Origin: a virus
Strand: one strand, 5' to 3'
DNA: 24,830 nucleotides
IMG/VR virus record: IMGVR_UViG_3300008266_000526
Location: 1-24,830 of that record
The position numbers were made by a program, and so were the translations under genes. Below, one piece after another: positions 1 through 8,214 of this stretch (the first letter of the stretch is position 1; every line of letters starts with the position of its first letter). The notes beneath the pieces are model-generated. The model made no database searches and was not told where the DNA came from. It saw only the letters and a program-made list of their open reading frames with translations.

Positions 1-768
1 TGTTAAGGTTGCACCCGTGCTATTATACACCTCACGCACTACCGTGAGAGCTTGATCAATTGTTGTGGGGAAAGTGGCAAGCGTGCCATCGCCCTTTATG
101 TATTGCGCTCCAGTACCAGCCGCCGTAACGGCAAGAGTGCCGTTGCTAGTGAGAGGGGAATTGCTAACCGTAAAAGCGGCTGGCATAGTTAATCCAACAC
201 TTGTAAGTCCCGTGTCCGTGTCCGTACCGTTTACCCATGCCGTACCGTTGTACTTCAGCACTTGGTTAGTAGTAGGTGAAGTAATGGTGACATCGCCTAA
301 TTGCCCTAGGTTATAATCTCCCTCTGTTGCAACTACCGCACCAGTCCTTCCGAACACACTTGTTACGGGAGCGGTGTCGTAGTCATTCCATGATGCTTGT
401 AAGGTAGAGCCGTCTTGCTTGGTTAGGGTAAGTGTCTTGGTTGTCGTACCGCTAACGGAGGCAGCAGTCAAGCTCCTATTATATGCCGTGTCCCAAGTCG
501 CTTGTTCAGCATCGCTTGGCAAACTATATCCACTTGCATATGTTACCGCTAGAGTGCCACTTTGTGTCAAAGGGCTATTGGCTACGGAGAAACCCGTAGG
601 CATAGTCAAACCAACAGAGGTGAGATTTGTAGCCGCTCCACTAGCACTATAATCTAAATTTATATAGATTGGGCTTACATCTCCGCCACCAATAGTCACT
701 TCGGTTACATCATAGGTAACCTTTATGACTGGTTGGGTTGAGGTGTATGTTACTTTAATTAATATCAC
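1..768 (-). CDS. Tail fibre / receptor-binding appendage protein (3' end outside window)
   Basis: The minus-strand frame is open from the left edge to 768, giving at least 256 residues with no stop. The start I favour is GTG at 768, overlapping the upstream TGA as GTGA. The protein is rich in Thr, Ser, Gly and Val and carries two 28-residue repeats that begin LTSVGLTMP (541-624 and 124-207; 22 of 28 residues identical). Between them is the tail-appendage motif SVFGRTGAVVA followed by GDYN, at about 310-363, then a QVLKYNGTAWVN segment. These modules are common in fibre and spike proteins of siphoviruses and suggest a trimeric shaft that reaches host receptors. The gene lies directly after the baseplate-type protein, as expected for the last tail gene. 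The C-terminal receptor-binding part, and any chaperone or variable region, lies beyond the window. Confidence 0.75.
   Translation of the reverse strand, partial: MILIKVTYTSTQPVIKVTYDVTEVTIGGGDVSPIYINLDYSASGAATNLTSVGLTMPTGFSVANSPLTQSGTLAVTYASGYSLPSDAEQATWDTAYNRSLTAASVSGTTTKTLTLTKQDGSTLQASWNDYDTAPVTSVFGRTGAVVATEGDYNLGQLGDVTITSPTTNQVLKYNGTAWVNGTDTDTGLTSVGLTMPAAFTVSNSPLTSNGTLAVTAAGTGAQYIKGDGTLATFPTTIDQALTVVREVYNSTGATLT
124..207 (-). repeat. Fibre repeat unit, copy 2 (28 codons)
   Basis: This is the second 84-nt in-frame unit, reading LTSVGLTMPAAF and ending GTLAVT. It is followed by a GxxxQYIKGDGTL segment, another sequence type common in phage tail appendages. Six of 28 residues differ from copy 1. 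Confidence 0.7.
541..624 (-). repeat. Fibre repeat unit, copy 1 (28 codons)
   Basis: This is an 84-nt in-frame unit of the tail fibre gene, reading LTSVGLTMPTGF and ending GTLAVT. The second unit has the same length, 84 nt, and sits 417 nt further along the gene. Differences are spread across the unit, which suggests an old duplication rather than a recent one. Confidence 0.7.
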
Positions 769-1103
769 GATGTTACTTGTGTTTGTACTTCAACGTATCC
801 TTGCATCCAAGTGTATTTGTTTGAGGATATTGTCACCTCAAGTTCGTAAGTATATTCACCAGCGGTGTAACCAGCAGTAGTAGTTGGAGTCAAAGTAACT
901 TTTCGGGTGTAGTTATTGATTTGAACAAAGTCGGCATTTAGCCACTCTATCATAACCGTACCACTCGTATTCTTCGCTTGTAATTTAAAGGAATATGTTG
1001 AAACATCAATAGGCGTTTCTTCACATTGATCCTCATAGAAAGAATAGGAGATGACATAAGTATCGCCCTTCTTTATTGGCTTCATATTAAGTTCTCCAAT
1101 CAT
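765..1103 (-). CDS. Baseplate / tail-appendage protein, BppU N-terminus-like
   Basis: The 112-residue protein has no membrane segment and a predicted all-beta pattern. It opens with KKGDTYVISYSF and continues with alternating hydrophobic/polar strands (FKLQAKN, TVMIEWL, YTYELEVTI), ending GYVEVQTQV. This resembles the N-terminal beta-sandwich of baseplate upper proteins and fibre-anchoring proteins, which fix receptor-binding fibres to the tail tip. That role is an inference from fold pattern and from its place directly before the fibre gene. The start is uncertain. ATG at 1103 overlaps the upstream TGA (ATGA), while ATG at 1085 is preceded by GGAG eight bases upstream and would give 106 residues. 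The stop overlaps the fibre gene's GTG start. Confidence 0.7.
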   Translation of the reverse strand: MIGELNMKPIKKGDTYVISYSFYEDQCEETPIDVSTYSFKLQAKNTSGTVMIEWLNADFVQINNYTRKVTLTPTTTAGYTAGEYTYELEVTISSNKYTWMQGYVEVQTQVTS

Positions 1104-1321
1104 ATTCTATCAGCTTTATCTTTTAATTGTAATTTTATCTCATTGAGGGCTTGCATGATTTCCTTGAATTGCTCTACGGTTTCATCTTCCTTTTTCTCTA
1201 GGGTTTTAAGCCTAAGATCATGCTCTCTAAATTTTACCTTCATATCGGTATAAATCTTGATCCCAATACCGGCTAAACCGATCGTTTGAAAACCTATGAC
1301 TACCCAAAAATTCGATTCCAT
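1100..1321 (-). CDS. Small protein with N-terminal membrane segment and coiled coil (possible holin or lysis accessory)
   Basis: The 73-residue protein has one hydrophobic segment at about residues 5-23 (FWVVIGFQTIGLAGIGI). A charged heptad-like region follows at 27-70 (KFREHDLRLKTLEKKEDETVEQF and onward), predicted as a coiled coil. One membrane helix plus a coiled coil recalls XhlA-type lysis accessory proteins, although in XhlA the coiled coil comes first. A tail-tip or lysis role is possible from the position between tail genes; neither is proven. The stop overlaps the next gene as ATGA. The upstream 22 bp are AT-rich with no clear Shine-Dalgarno sequence. Confidence 0.7.
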   Translation of the reverse strand: MESNFWVVIGFQTIGLAGIGIKIYTDMKVKFREHDLRLKTLEKKEDETVEQFKEIMQALNEIKLQLKDKADRI

Positions 1322-1343
1322 TTGTCTAAAATTACATAATTTT

Positions 1344-1967
1344 TTATAATGTTAAATATGCCGCTTTTACCGTCTTGCCATTAAAGGATGTACCAATATT
1401 AATCTCAAAAACCCCAGCACTTGGGCTTGTGACCGTATAGTTATAGTACCAAACGCCTTCAATACCTACCGCAACTAATTTATATGTCGCAGTATCTCTA
1501 CCAGTGATCTTTCCACTTGAGACGGTATAGCTATCAACACTCGTTATTTCAGTTAGAGGCCCAGAGCCTTGTAAAGTGAATGAATAACTAGCATAATTGC
1601 CAATTGTTGACTCAATAGCTAAATCTTGAATAATGCAATTAAACTTGTAAACCTTGTAATTCCCTTGTGGATCAATGATGTCTAAATAACCAATAAATTC
1701 TGAATCTGTACCCTCAATAAAACCATCAAAAAATGTAAATGGTTGCATATTGCTTTGTGCAAGTTTTATAAGCCCATTTCCGCTTACACTAAAACTTTGT
1801 CTATTTGGCAAATATTCACGAAATACTCCATTTGTTCTTGGAGCAAGTTCAAGAAAATCCCTAGTAATACTTAATGTAGCATTTCTAGTACAAGCAAATG
1901 GGTAAACATTACCACTTGCATTGGTGACCGCTATGACTAAACCTTCAGATTTTATTGCATCCGCCAT
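1344..1967 (-). CDS. Tail protein resembling a TP901-1-type tail tube protein
   Basis: The 207-residue protein begins MADAIKSEGLVIAV. At residues 27-65 it has the pattern ATLSITRDFLELA, then a short RTNG turn, then REYLPNRQSFSVSGNGLI. That order (substrate-like strand, serine/threonine/proline turn, then RxYxxxRxxFSVSxxGL) resembles the core of TP901-1-like major tail proteins. The C-terminal 60 residues form a further beta-rich segment that looks like an added Ig-like or decorating domain. The gene sits after the tail-tip gene, not in the usual tube position, which the 143-aa protein at 6886-7317 occupies. It may therefore be a tail-tip ring or a minor tail subunit. Family resemblance is moderate; exact role is inferred. 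Confidence 0.72.
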   Translation of the reverse strand: MADAIKSEGLVIAVTNASGNVYPFACTRNATLSITRDFLELAPRTNGVFREYLPNRQSFSVSGNGLIKLAQSNMQPFTFFDGFIEGTDSEFIGYLDIIDPQGNYKVYKFNCIIQDLAIESTIGNYASYSFTLQGSGPLTEITSVDSYTVSSGKITGRDTATYKLVAVGIEGVWYYNYTVTSPSAGVFEINIGTSFNGKTVKAAYLTL

Positions 1968-1968
1968 A

Positions 1969-4425
1969 TTAATTTGTTAAATATCTGTCAACATAAGTAT
2001 CAAAAGTTTGTGCGGTGCTAGATGTATAGCTAAAACTTATACTACCACCAGTTAAATCAAGTGAATAAATATTCGTATCAATCCAAACACTCAATATGTC
2101 ACCATTCGCTAATGATACGCCATTTGTACTCAAATCTACGTTAAAATATTCTGGGTTGTTATTTATGTAAACTTGTGCAGTATTTATCGCTGATCCGTTT
2201 TTGTATAGTTTAAACTCAACCGGGCTTGTACCTGAGCTTGTGATAGCTCCAGATACATTACACGCAATATTTACGGTTATTGTAGATGCCGCATTATAAG
2301 TTATGTTTGTAGTGCCTCCAAGTGTAAAATCAGCTGCACTAATAATTGTCCAAGGGACATAATTTGTTGAGCTATAAGACCCAGTGGTTACATCAGCTTG
2401 AAAGTTCTTTGTAACATTTGTACCGGGGTCTTTTGTGCTATCATAAACCTCAATCAATGTTGCAGACCAAGTTGCCGCATCAAAATCAATTTCACGCATA
2501 TTTAAGACATAATATATCTTATTGGGGTCATCATCAACAAATATAAATGTGTTGATAAGACCTATTGGGTCTGTATTGTTATTGAATTTAAGGCCAAAAC
2601 AATTGACATCTATCTTATTGCGATTATACCTATTATGCTCCCAAATAGGAATCAATGCTTGTTGCAAAAACGGATATCTTTCATCAATATATCTATATCT
2701 AAACCATTCTGCATTTGTAAAAGTTAATTGATCTGACTCAAATAAGCTACCCTTAAAATTATAGCTGACATTATCTTCTAAATAAGTTGTAGTGGTATAT
2801 TCGTTTCTTAGGGTTGCAGATTTTTCATAGTAAACTTCATGTCCGGTAATATTTGACCTTCTGTCATCTATATTAAATATGGGTATTGTTTCACAAGAGA
2901 AATTCTTAACCTCTATTTGGTTATCTACATACCCGTCTCTCAATAATCCCCAAAATTGCATTTTAAATTTTCCAGCGTAAGGTATTGGTTCAGATGTAAC
3001 AGAAATAGTCTGCCAATCTGTTGCATATATATCTTTCACTGGATCATAAATTATTCTCAATTGCGCAGTAGGATAATCAAGAGAAGCATTATCAGCAACC
3101 CATTTACCATCTTTATTTAACCAATAATCACCAGATGATGTCTCAAGAAATAAAGCTCCGATAATTATATCTTTATCGCCAGAATTAGCAACACCATCGT
3201 TTATATAATCTTGCAATTCACTAGCCGATGGTGTGAAATCTTTATATCTTACATCAAAAGTTAATTTTATTGTATCTAATAATTTTACATAACAATATTC
3301 AGATTCTATCCATGAATATTCATTATCTCTTAATCTAAAAAATGCTTTTCTTTCACTTAAAATTGTATCTATATATACTTCACTAACTCTATAAGTTCCA
3401 GTATTTGCAACTGGTGCTAATAATGTGCCGTAATAAAAATTCCAATTATCTAAAGAATATAATTTTAAAGATGCGTTTGAGCTTATTAATGTACCTCTTG
3501 TAAAAGATGAATTAGGCACACATTCAGCAAACATTTCATAGTTTTTCTGAATTGTGTCACGCTTTGTACGTCTGTTGATATAACGCAACATTTCTGGAGT
3601 GATTTGTTGCATATTTTCTCCTACTCCAACATTGGCATCATATCTTCTATTTGCAGTCGCTCTACCACCTCCTACTTGATTCCTAAATCCTCTTAAATTC
3701 TCATTAGTGGGTATATAAAGATCTTCTAGCCTCAAGAAGTACCATTGCCCTTTGTATTGAAACATGGTCTGATTAAAAGAGCTATTAATCTTATTTAGCA
3801 CCTCTAATTTGCTATCATATTGTTTAGGCTCTTGTACAAATGTTCTTGTATCAAAATAGCACTGATCTAAACACATATCTGTGTTTGTGCTATTCATTGA
3901 TGTATGATACAAGCTATTGTAAACCCTTGATTGTACAAGGTTTTGAGGAGACTCTTGCAAGCAATATCCAATTGCGGTCCAAGGTGTTATTTTACCTACA
4001 ACCTCCGCTCCATTGTTGCTAAACTGCTTATCTTCAAGCTGACCAATTCCCTCTGTTGCAGTCAGTGTAAGCACATGGTTTGTACCTATCCAAGTCTCTT
4101 GAAAATTATCTTGTAAAATAAATCCATACCAATATGGGCTAAATGACCCGAAGCTAAATATAACTTCTATGTCATTGTCATTATCTGTAAGAAAGCTATC
4201 CATCGTAACCGATGAATCGCTTGCTATTATATTAATTGTTGCTTGTTGTGGCCTATAAGGCTTAAATAAATCTTCAGATGTATTATATTCTGAAAGTGTA
4301 AATGGCTTTGCTGCTGGAATCAAATATGTTACTGCCCCAGCCCATCCTTCAAATAAAAATTGAACGGTACAAGTATCGCCTTGTGCATTCTTAAACTCTA
4401 ATCTATATTTTTCACTTCTAGCCAA
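1969..4425 (-). CDS. Large tail-tip / distal tail protein
   Basis: The 818-residue protein directly follows the tape measure, the usual site for distal tail and tail-hub genes. The first 240 residues are beta-rich with many aromatic residues (FEGWAGAVTYLIPAAKPF, WIGTNHVLTLTATEG) and resemble tail-hub or distal-tail domains. The middle (about 300-520) contains a lectin-like beta-sandwich. The last 110 residues (from about 700) are Thr/Ser/Asn-rich beta sequence like appendage-binding or carbohydrate-binding modules. It probably closes the tail tube and carries peripheral domains. The start is TTG at 4425, eight bases inside the tape-measure gene. An in-frame TAA lies just upstream and no internal ATG occurs before residue 75, so TTG is the best choice. 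Domain assignments are by pattern only. Confidence 0.8.
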   Translation of the reverse strand: MARSEKYRLEFKNAQGDTCTVQFLFEGWAGAVTYLIPAAKPFTLSEYNTSEDLFKPYRPQQATINIIASDSSVTMDSFLTDNDNDIEVIFSFGSFSPYWYGFILQDNFQETWIGTNHVLTLTATEGIGQLEDKQFSNNGAEVVGKITPWTAIGYCLQESPQNLVQSRVYNSLYHTSMNSTNTDMCLDQCYFDTRTFVQEPKQYDSKLEVLNKINSSFNQTMFQYKGQWYFLRLEDLYIPTNENLRGFRNQVGGGRATANRRYDANVGVGENMQQITPEMLRYINRRTKRDTIQKNYEMFAECVPNSSFTRGTLISSNASLKLYSLDNWNFYYGTLLAPVANTGTYRVSEVYIDTILSERKAFFRLRDNEYSWIESEYCYVKLLDTIKLTFDVRYKDFTPSASELQDYINDGVANSGDKDIIIGALFLETSSGDYWLNKDGKWVADNASLDYPTAQLRIIYDPVKDIYATDWQTISVTSEPIPYAGKFKMQFWGLLRDGYVDNQIEVKNFSCETIPIFNIDDRRSNITGHEVYYEKSATLRNEYTTTTYLEDNVSYNFKGSLFESDQLTFTNAEWFRYRYIDERYPFLQQALIPIWEHNRYNRNKIDVNCFGLKFNNNTDPIGLINTFIFVDDDPNKIYYVLNMREIDFDAATWSATLIEVYDSTKDPGTNVTKNFQADVTTGSYSSTNYVPWTIISAADFTLGGTTNITYNAASTITVNIACNVSGAITSSGTSPVEFKLYKNGSAINTAQVYINNNPEYFNVDLSTNGVSLANGDILSVWIDTNIYSLDLTGGSISFSYTSSTAQTFDTYVDRYLTN

Positions 4426-6256
4426 TTCTATTTATATTAGTGTTTGTTCTATTTAAAGCACCTACTAAATCAGAACCTCTCAAACTTAAACTTACCGCTC
4501 CAGTCATTGCTAATCCGCCAGCATTTACACCACCAAAATTTACTGCTTGTGATCTATTTATTCCAATTCCAGCACCTCTACCAACTCCACCGCCACCAGT
4601 TGCAGAATCCAATACTTTCATAGTTGCACTATACCCACCTCTAGTTATAGCATCAGCAGCCGCAATTGCAATACTTGTTGCAATAATTCTTGAAAGAATT
4701 GCCGCTAATTGTTGCAATACAACTTTACCAAATTCTTTCCAACTAAATTTACCTTGTTCAAGAATAGTGTCAAAAACATAACTTAATGGAGCAGCAATTA
4801 AGTTTTCAACTGTATCTTTTACTTGAATTCCCAGTTTTAAAGTTTGTTCTTGTATATTTTTATAACTATCAAGTACTTCTTTTTTAATTACTTCACCTAT
4901 TTTTGGGCCTTTAAAATTCTTTAAACTTTCTTGAAAATCAGCTCTAAAACCTCTAATCTTTTTATCTAATTCAAGAATTTCTTTTCTTTCTTGTTTTTGT
5001 TTATTTAAATTATCAATAACATCTTGTAAAGGCTTACCTTGGGCGTATTCACTAAAAGTTTCTGCCCTTAACTTTTTTTGTTCTTCTCTTTGTTTCTTTA
5101 AACCTTCAATAAATTTCTTAAATCTATCTGCATTATCCTTTTCAGCTATTCCTTCTGTCTTTGCTCTTGCTTTAGCTGCTTCTTCTGCAGCTTTTTGTTG
5201 AGCTTTTAAAGCCTCTGTTTGTGTTTTAATTATTCCAGTATTTGTGGCAATTTTTAAATCTACATCAGTTAATATTTTATTTAAAAATTGAAATGCCTCG
5301 CCACTTTGTTCTATTTGATCAATTGATTCTAATTGAATAGCTAAAAAAGGAGCATAACCTTTAAGTATTCCTTTTAATGCTTTAGGAATATCACCTAAAA
5401 AATCTTGTTTTTGTAATGAGGCAAGTTGAGTAAGAGCATTAGTTGTTTCTTTTTCAATTGCCTTTATTAATGCTTGTCTAGTACCATCAAGAATTATATT
5501 TTCTTTCTTGATAGCTGCTAATTGTTTTAATGTTTGTAGGTTATCACCATTTATGGTTTTTTCTTTATCTAATGCCTCAATCACATCTGGCATTACATTT
5601 TTTAAACCTTCGTAAGCTCCTAGCCTATTTGATTGAGAAGATTTTGAGTTTTCTAGTACAGAAATTAAATTATCTATACTTTTTGCTTCAGCAATTCCAG
5701 CAGCAGTTGAAGCTATTTGTGCCTTTTCATATTGTTCGGTTGCTATTTTAGTTTTACTAACTAAACCAAATATTTGACCGAGAGCGTTACTTAAAGACCC
5801 ATATTCTTGTACTAAACCAGTAATGGCTGAAGTAAGAACACCAAAGCCAAATGCAAGTCCTGCTGGGCCAGCAATAGAGTTTAAGATTGCTCCTAGTGCT
5901 TTACCAGCTCCGCCAGTTGTTTGTTTTAATGCAACAAATTGATCGACAAGAAGAGGTAAGTTATTCTGAATTGCAATAAAACCAAATGGTAAATCCCTTG
6001 CAACTTGACCCAAAGCAAATAAAGCATTTTGTCCTTGTTGTGCGCCTTTTGCAACACCGGTGAATCCAACCTTGCTTAAATTTGTTAAGCTGCCCTGTAA
6101 TTCTTGTACATAGGCATTTGCTTTGGCTAAAGCATCCCCAGTAAGGTTTTTTAAATTAGCTTTTACTGAATTTAATTCGGCTTCAACTTGGCTAATTGAT
6201 TTTTCAAATTTAGATATATCCGCACCTAACCGAAATATAAAATCTTCATTAGCCAT
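4418..6256 (-). CDS. Tape measure protein
   Basis: This 612-residue protein sets tail length and is packed in the tail tube before ejection. Support comes from its position straight after the two tail chaperone frames and from its composition. The N-terminus is helical and charged (MANEDFIFRLGADISKFEKS), followed by long predicted helices. Hydrophobic glycine/alanine-rich segments lie at about 120-170 (GAILNSIAGPAGLAFGFGV) and again near 505-545. A Lys/Glu/Gln-rich coiled-coil stretch runs through about 355-450. Using the known rough scale of 0.15 nm per residue, the tail would be about 90 nm, short for a siphovirus; this is an estimate only. The start ATG overlaps the end of the upstream gpT-like frame by eight bases. 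Confidence 0.9.
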   Translation of the reverse strand: MANEDFIFRLGADISKFEKSISQVEAELNSVKANLKNLTGDALAKANAYVQELQGSLTNLSKVGFTGVAKGAQQGQNALFALGQVARDLPFGFIAIQNNLPLLVDQFVALKQTTGGAGKALGAILNSIAGPAGLAFGFGVLTSAITGLVQEYGSLSNALGQIFGLVSKTKIATEQYEKAQIASTAAGIAEAKSIDNLISVLENSKSSQSNRLGAYEGLKNVMPDVIEALDKEKTINGDNLQTLKQLAAIKKENIILDGTRQALIKAIEKETTNALTQLASLQKQDFLGDIPKALKGILKGYAPFLAIQLESIDQIEQSGEAFQFLNKILTDVDLKIATNTGIIKTQTEALKAQQKAAEEAAKARAKTEGIAEKDNADRFKKFIEGLKKQREEQKKLRAETFSEYAQGKPLQDVIDNLNKQKQERKEILELDKKIRGFRADFQESLKNFKGPKIGEVIKKEVLDSYKNIQEQTLKLGIQVKDTVENLIAAPLSYVFDTILEQGKFSWKEFGKVVLQQLAAILSRIIATSIAIAAADAITRGGYSATMKVLDSATGGGGVGRGAGIGINRSQAVNFGGVNAGGLAMTGAVSLSLRGSDLVGALNRTNTNINRIG

Positions 6257-6548
6257 TACCTAACCTTTTAAATATTTGTCTATATTCCTCCTCATCAATT
6301 TTGACTTCTACCTCATCTCCGGGTAGTTGCCAAAGTGCCTCTGGTGTTTTTGGAGCGGTCTTTGGATCACCCATCAACCGCACCATTGTAAACATTAACA
6401 TTCTCGTTTGTTTATATTCATCAACCCTTTTATCTTCATGGCCTTTAACCATCAATGATAATTCTCTTGGACTGATGCCATAAAACTCACGAGGTATAAT
6501 TTTTAGCTCACCAAATGCAAAGGCCTCTATTTCTTCCCACGAGAGTTC
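6249..6548 (-). CDS. Tail assembly chaperone gpT-like extension, made by -1 frameshift
   Basis: This is the second frame of the tail chaperone pair. It has no good start of its own: the first in-frame start-like codon (TTG, about 6455) would discard a conserved-looking segment. The frame is open back to the slippery site at 6548-6554. Reading from the -1 shift gives ELSWEEIEAFAFGELK, then PREFYGISPRELSLMVKG, about 99 residues. PREF/PREL helices are typical of gpT-type extensions, which bind the tape measure and recruit the tail tube protein during tail assembly. The frameshifted G-T product would be about 211 residues. The stop lies eight bases inside the tape-measure gene, as in many siphoviruses. 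Confidence 0.8.
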   Translation of the reverse strand, partial: ELSWEEIEAFAFGELKIIPREFYGISPRELSLMVKGHEDKRVDEYKQTRMLMFTMVRLMGDPKTAPKTPEALWQLPGDEVEVKIDEEEYRQIFKRLGNG

Positions 6549-6883
6549 TTTTTTTTTGTTTGATCATCAGTGCCTTTTTTTATAAAATCACTTTCTGACC
6601 AAACTTTGATTGCTTTCGCAATCTCGCTATCTTCTTGATCGTTGAGTAAAGTTTGCTCTACCCATTCAACAATGTCAGCGAATTTGTATTTTGGATCAAC
6701 TTCTTTTACGATACAATTGTTAAAATAACCGCTATAAATAATGTGACTTATTGTGATCTCATTAAGAACAGAGCTATCTAAATTCTTATCGTTTTGGAAT
6801 TTTTCTTGTAAATACCTAAAAGAAGCCATCCCAAATTTTAGTCCAATAGTTTCTTCGTTAATAGTAATAGTAGTATAGTTCAT
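6527..6883 (-). CDS. Tail assembly chaperone (gpG-like)
   Basis: The 118-residue acidic protein lies between the major tail protein and the tape measure, the standard place for the gpG chaperone. It begins MNYTTITINEETIGLKFGMAS, followed by a helical core (FRYLQEKFQ, IIYSGYFNNC, FADIVEWVEQTL). The C-terminus is lysine-rich (KKKNSRGKK) because it crosses the A-rich slippery site. Known gpG proteins coat the tape measure and are absent from the mature virion. Most ribosomes should make this short form and a few per cent the G-T fusion, by analogy with lambda. The start follows the tail protein's TAA by two bases. Confidence 0.85.
   Translation of the reverse strand: MNYTTITINEETIGLKFGMASFRYLQEKFQNDKNLDSSVLNEITISHIIYSGYFNNCIVKEVDPKYKFADIVEWVEQTLLNDQEDSEIAKAIKVWSESDFIKKGTDDQTKKKNSRGKK
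6548..6554 (-). promoter_or_regulatory. Programmed -1 ribosomal frameshift site (A AAA AAG)
   Basis: In the 118-aa chaperone frame the codons read ACA AAA AAA AAG AAC. This contains the heptamer A AAA AAG within a run of nine A followed by G. It is the same slippery heptamer used in E. coli dnaX. A -1 shift here joins the gpG-like frame exactly onto the open gpT-like frame, whereas the unshifted ribosome stops 21 bases later. I did not identify a clear downstream stem-loop by eye. Confidence 0.8.
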
Positions 6884-6885
6884 AA

Positions 6886-7317
6886 TTATGCAGTTACATC
6901 AATTGTTCCAGTTGATGCGATTGTTCCAGAAAAGTTTACAAATTCAGTTGTAGCTTGATTCATTGTCAAAGATGTGATATAACCAGCAAATTGATGGTAA
7001 TAAGCAGCGCCAGCAGATGAACCGCTCACAACTGGGTTTTGTACTCTTACGGTTACAAGTGTCTTATTCGCAAATGCTGAAAGCAAAGAGCTATAAGAAA
7101 CTTGAGAAACGCTTGGAGCAGTTTCGCAAATTGCATCGAAATCCAAACTCATTTGAGGCTCGCCTACCGCAGTAAGAACGCCGCAATTTGTTTGATCGGT
7201 GGTAGAATCGACCGTAGAGTTTACGGAAGAAGTACGCAAACAAACGAGGTTTTTATATGATGAGCCACCAGCCACATCAATCTCGATGTTTTGTAAAGAA
7301 CCTTGAACTTGTGCCAT
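6886..7317 (-). CDS. Major tail (tube) protein
   Basis: The 143-residue protein, starting MAQVQGSLQNIEIDVAGGSS, is almost entirely beta-strand-like with a Gly/Ser/Thr-rich composition and lacks membrane segments. It carries the pattern expected of siphovirus tail tube subunits: an early substrate-like strand (KNLVCLRTSSVNSTVDSTTD), then GEPQMSLDFDAIC, and a C-terminal strand ending NFSGTIASTGTIDVTA. It lies between the tail-completion gene and the tail chaperones, the canonical order. Tube subunits polymerise as hexameric rings around the tape measure. Codon choice and GC content are somewhat higher than in the flanking genes, in line with strong expression. Confidence 0.85.
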   Translation of the reverse strand: MAQVQGSLQNIEIDVAGGSSYKNLVCLRTSSVNSTVDSTTDQTNCGVLTAVGEPQMSLDFDAICETAPSVSQVSYSSLLSAFANKTLVTVRVQNPVVSGSSAGAAYYHQFAGYITSLTMNQATTEFVNFSGTIASTGTIDVTA

Positions 7318-7324
7318 TGTTTGT

Positions 7325-7756
7325 TTATTTTTGGTTTACTAAATTACGAATTGTTAATATCTTTCTACTTATATAATTATCTCCCTCCCACAAAGGTAAG
7401 TAAGTTGACAATGTCCTAGCCATTGGGAAAACCTCAAAGTCGGCATCATCAAACCCATCGACTTGTGTATCTGGGATCAAAATATTTAAAATTTGGTTGG
7501 CAATATTATCAACTTGCCCCATGTTGTTATTCTTATTTTGCTCACTATATACCTCAATTGTTACCTCTACAATATTACTAAATGAATTATTTGTATTGTC
7601 AGCAACCTCGGTTATGTTGGTAATGATCGCATATTGCTCTGGAGGTGTTACAAATGGCGATTGCCCATAAACGGGAACATTCCTACTATTGTAAGTAATG
7701 TTACCATTCAAGGCATTGACATATATTGTCCTCACATTATTTGAGCAATCCTTCAT
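7325..7756 (-). CDS. Tail completion / tail terminator protein
   Basis: The 143-residue protein is placed between the gp10-like gene and the major tail protein, where tail terminator proteins (lambda gpU, SPP1 gp17, HK97 gp10-neighbour type) are encoded. The sequence shows an N-terminal helix-strand part with PVYGQSPFVTPPEQYAIITN, then a long strand (NIVEVTIEVYSEQNKNNN), then a helix QVDNIANQILNIL. A strand followed by a D/N-rich turn and an amphipathic helix is typical of the terminator fold, which caps the tube at its head-proximal end. Assignment is by position and secondary-structure pattern. The start ATG overlaps the upstream stop. Confidence 0.72.
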   Translation of the reverse strand: MKDCSNNVRTIYVNALNGNITYNSRNVPVYGQSPFVTPPEQYAIITNITEVADNTNNSFSNIVEVTIEVYSEQNKNNNMGQVDNIANQILNILIPDTQVDGFDDADFEVFPMARTLSTYLPLWEGDNYISRKILTIRNLVNQK

Positions 7757-8214
7757 TATTTGTTCTTATATTTTCTTATAAACTCTCTTACTCTCTTTTG
7801 ATATATCGGCCAATAAGCCAAAATGCTTGGTCGCATATATGGCCTAGGAGGTAAATTAACTTGCTTTATGCCTCTACCTCTAAACAACCCAGCCAATTTT
7901 GCCCATGCGTTGTTTTCTGGTGTTATGAACCTATTTCCAGTACCAAACTCAATATATGCAGCATAATCGGTTTGAGCCACGAATTGATAGCTCAAAAACT
8001 GATCTTTCTTAAATGATATTGAGTTTAGCAATCTACCCGTATCAACAGCCCCTTGACTAGATACTAAATTCTTGGCACTCCTTACCATATCTTCACCAGT
8101 GGCGGCCAACTCACGATCCATAGTAGCGCTCACCTCATCAACGGTTTGCTTGTACTTGGTTAAGATTCTATTGAATCTAGCATCATTTACCTCTAATTTA
8201 AACCCACTTGGCAT
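7756..8214 (-). CDS. HK97 gp10-like head-tail / tail-completion protein
   Basis: The 152-residue protein shows the signatures of the HK97 gp10 family: a helical N-terminus, then AVDTGRLLNSISF, then TDYAAYIEFGTGNRF, then LPPRPYMRPSI near the C-terminus, ending basic (REFIRKYKNK). VDTGxLxxSI, YAxYxEFGTG and PPRPFxRP are the three hallmark segments. The family acts at the head-tail interface of siphoviruses. The gene overlaps its upstream neighbour by one base and its downstream neighbour by one base, which indicates tight translational coupling. Confidence 0.88.
   Translation of the reverse strand: MPSGFKLEVNDARFNRILTKYKQTVDEVSATMDRELAATGEDMVRSAKNLVSSQGAVDTGRLLNSISFKKDQFLSYQFVAQTDYAAYIEFGTGNRFITPENNAWAKLAGLFRGRGIKQVNLPPRPYMRPSILAYWPIYQKRVREFIRKYKNK

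Noticed and set aside
1-768. Diversity-generating retroelement variable region
   Set aside because: The fibre gene is cut off at its 5' side of the window and no reverse transcriptase, template repeat or adenine-biased variation is visible here.
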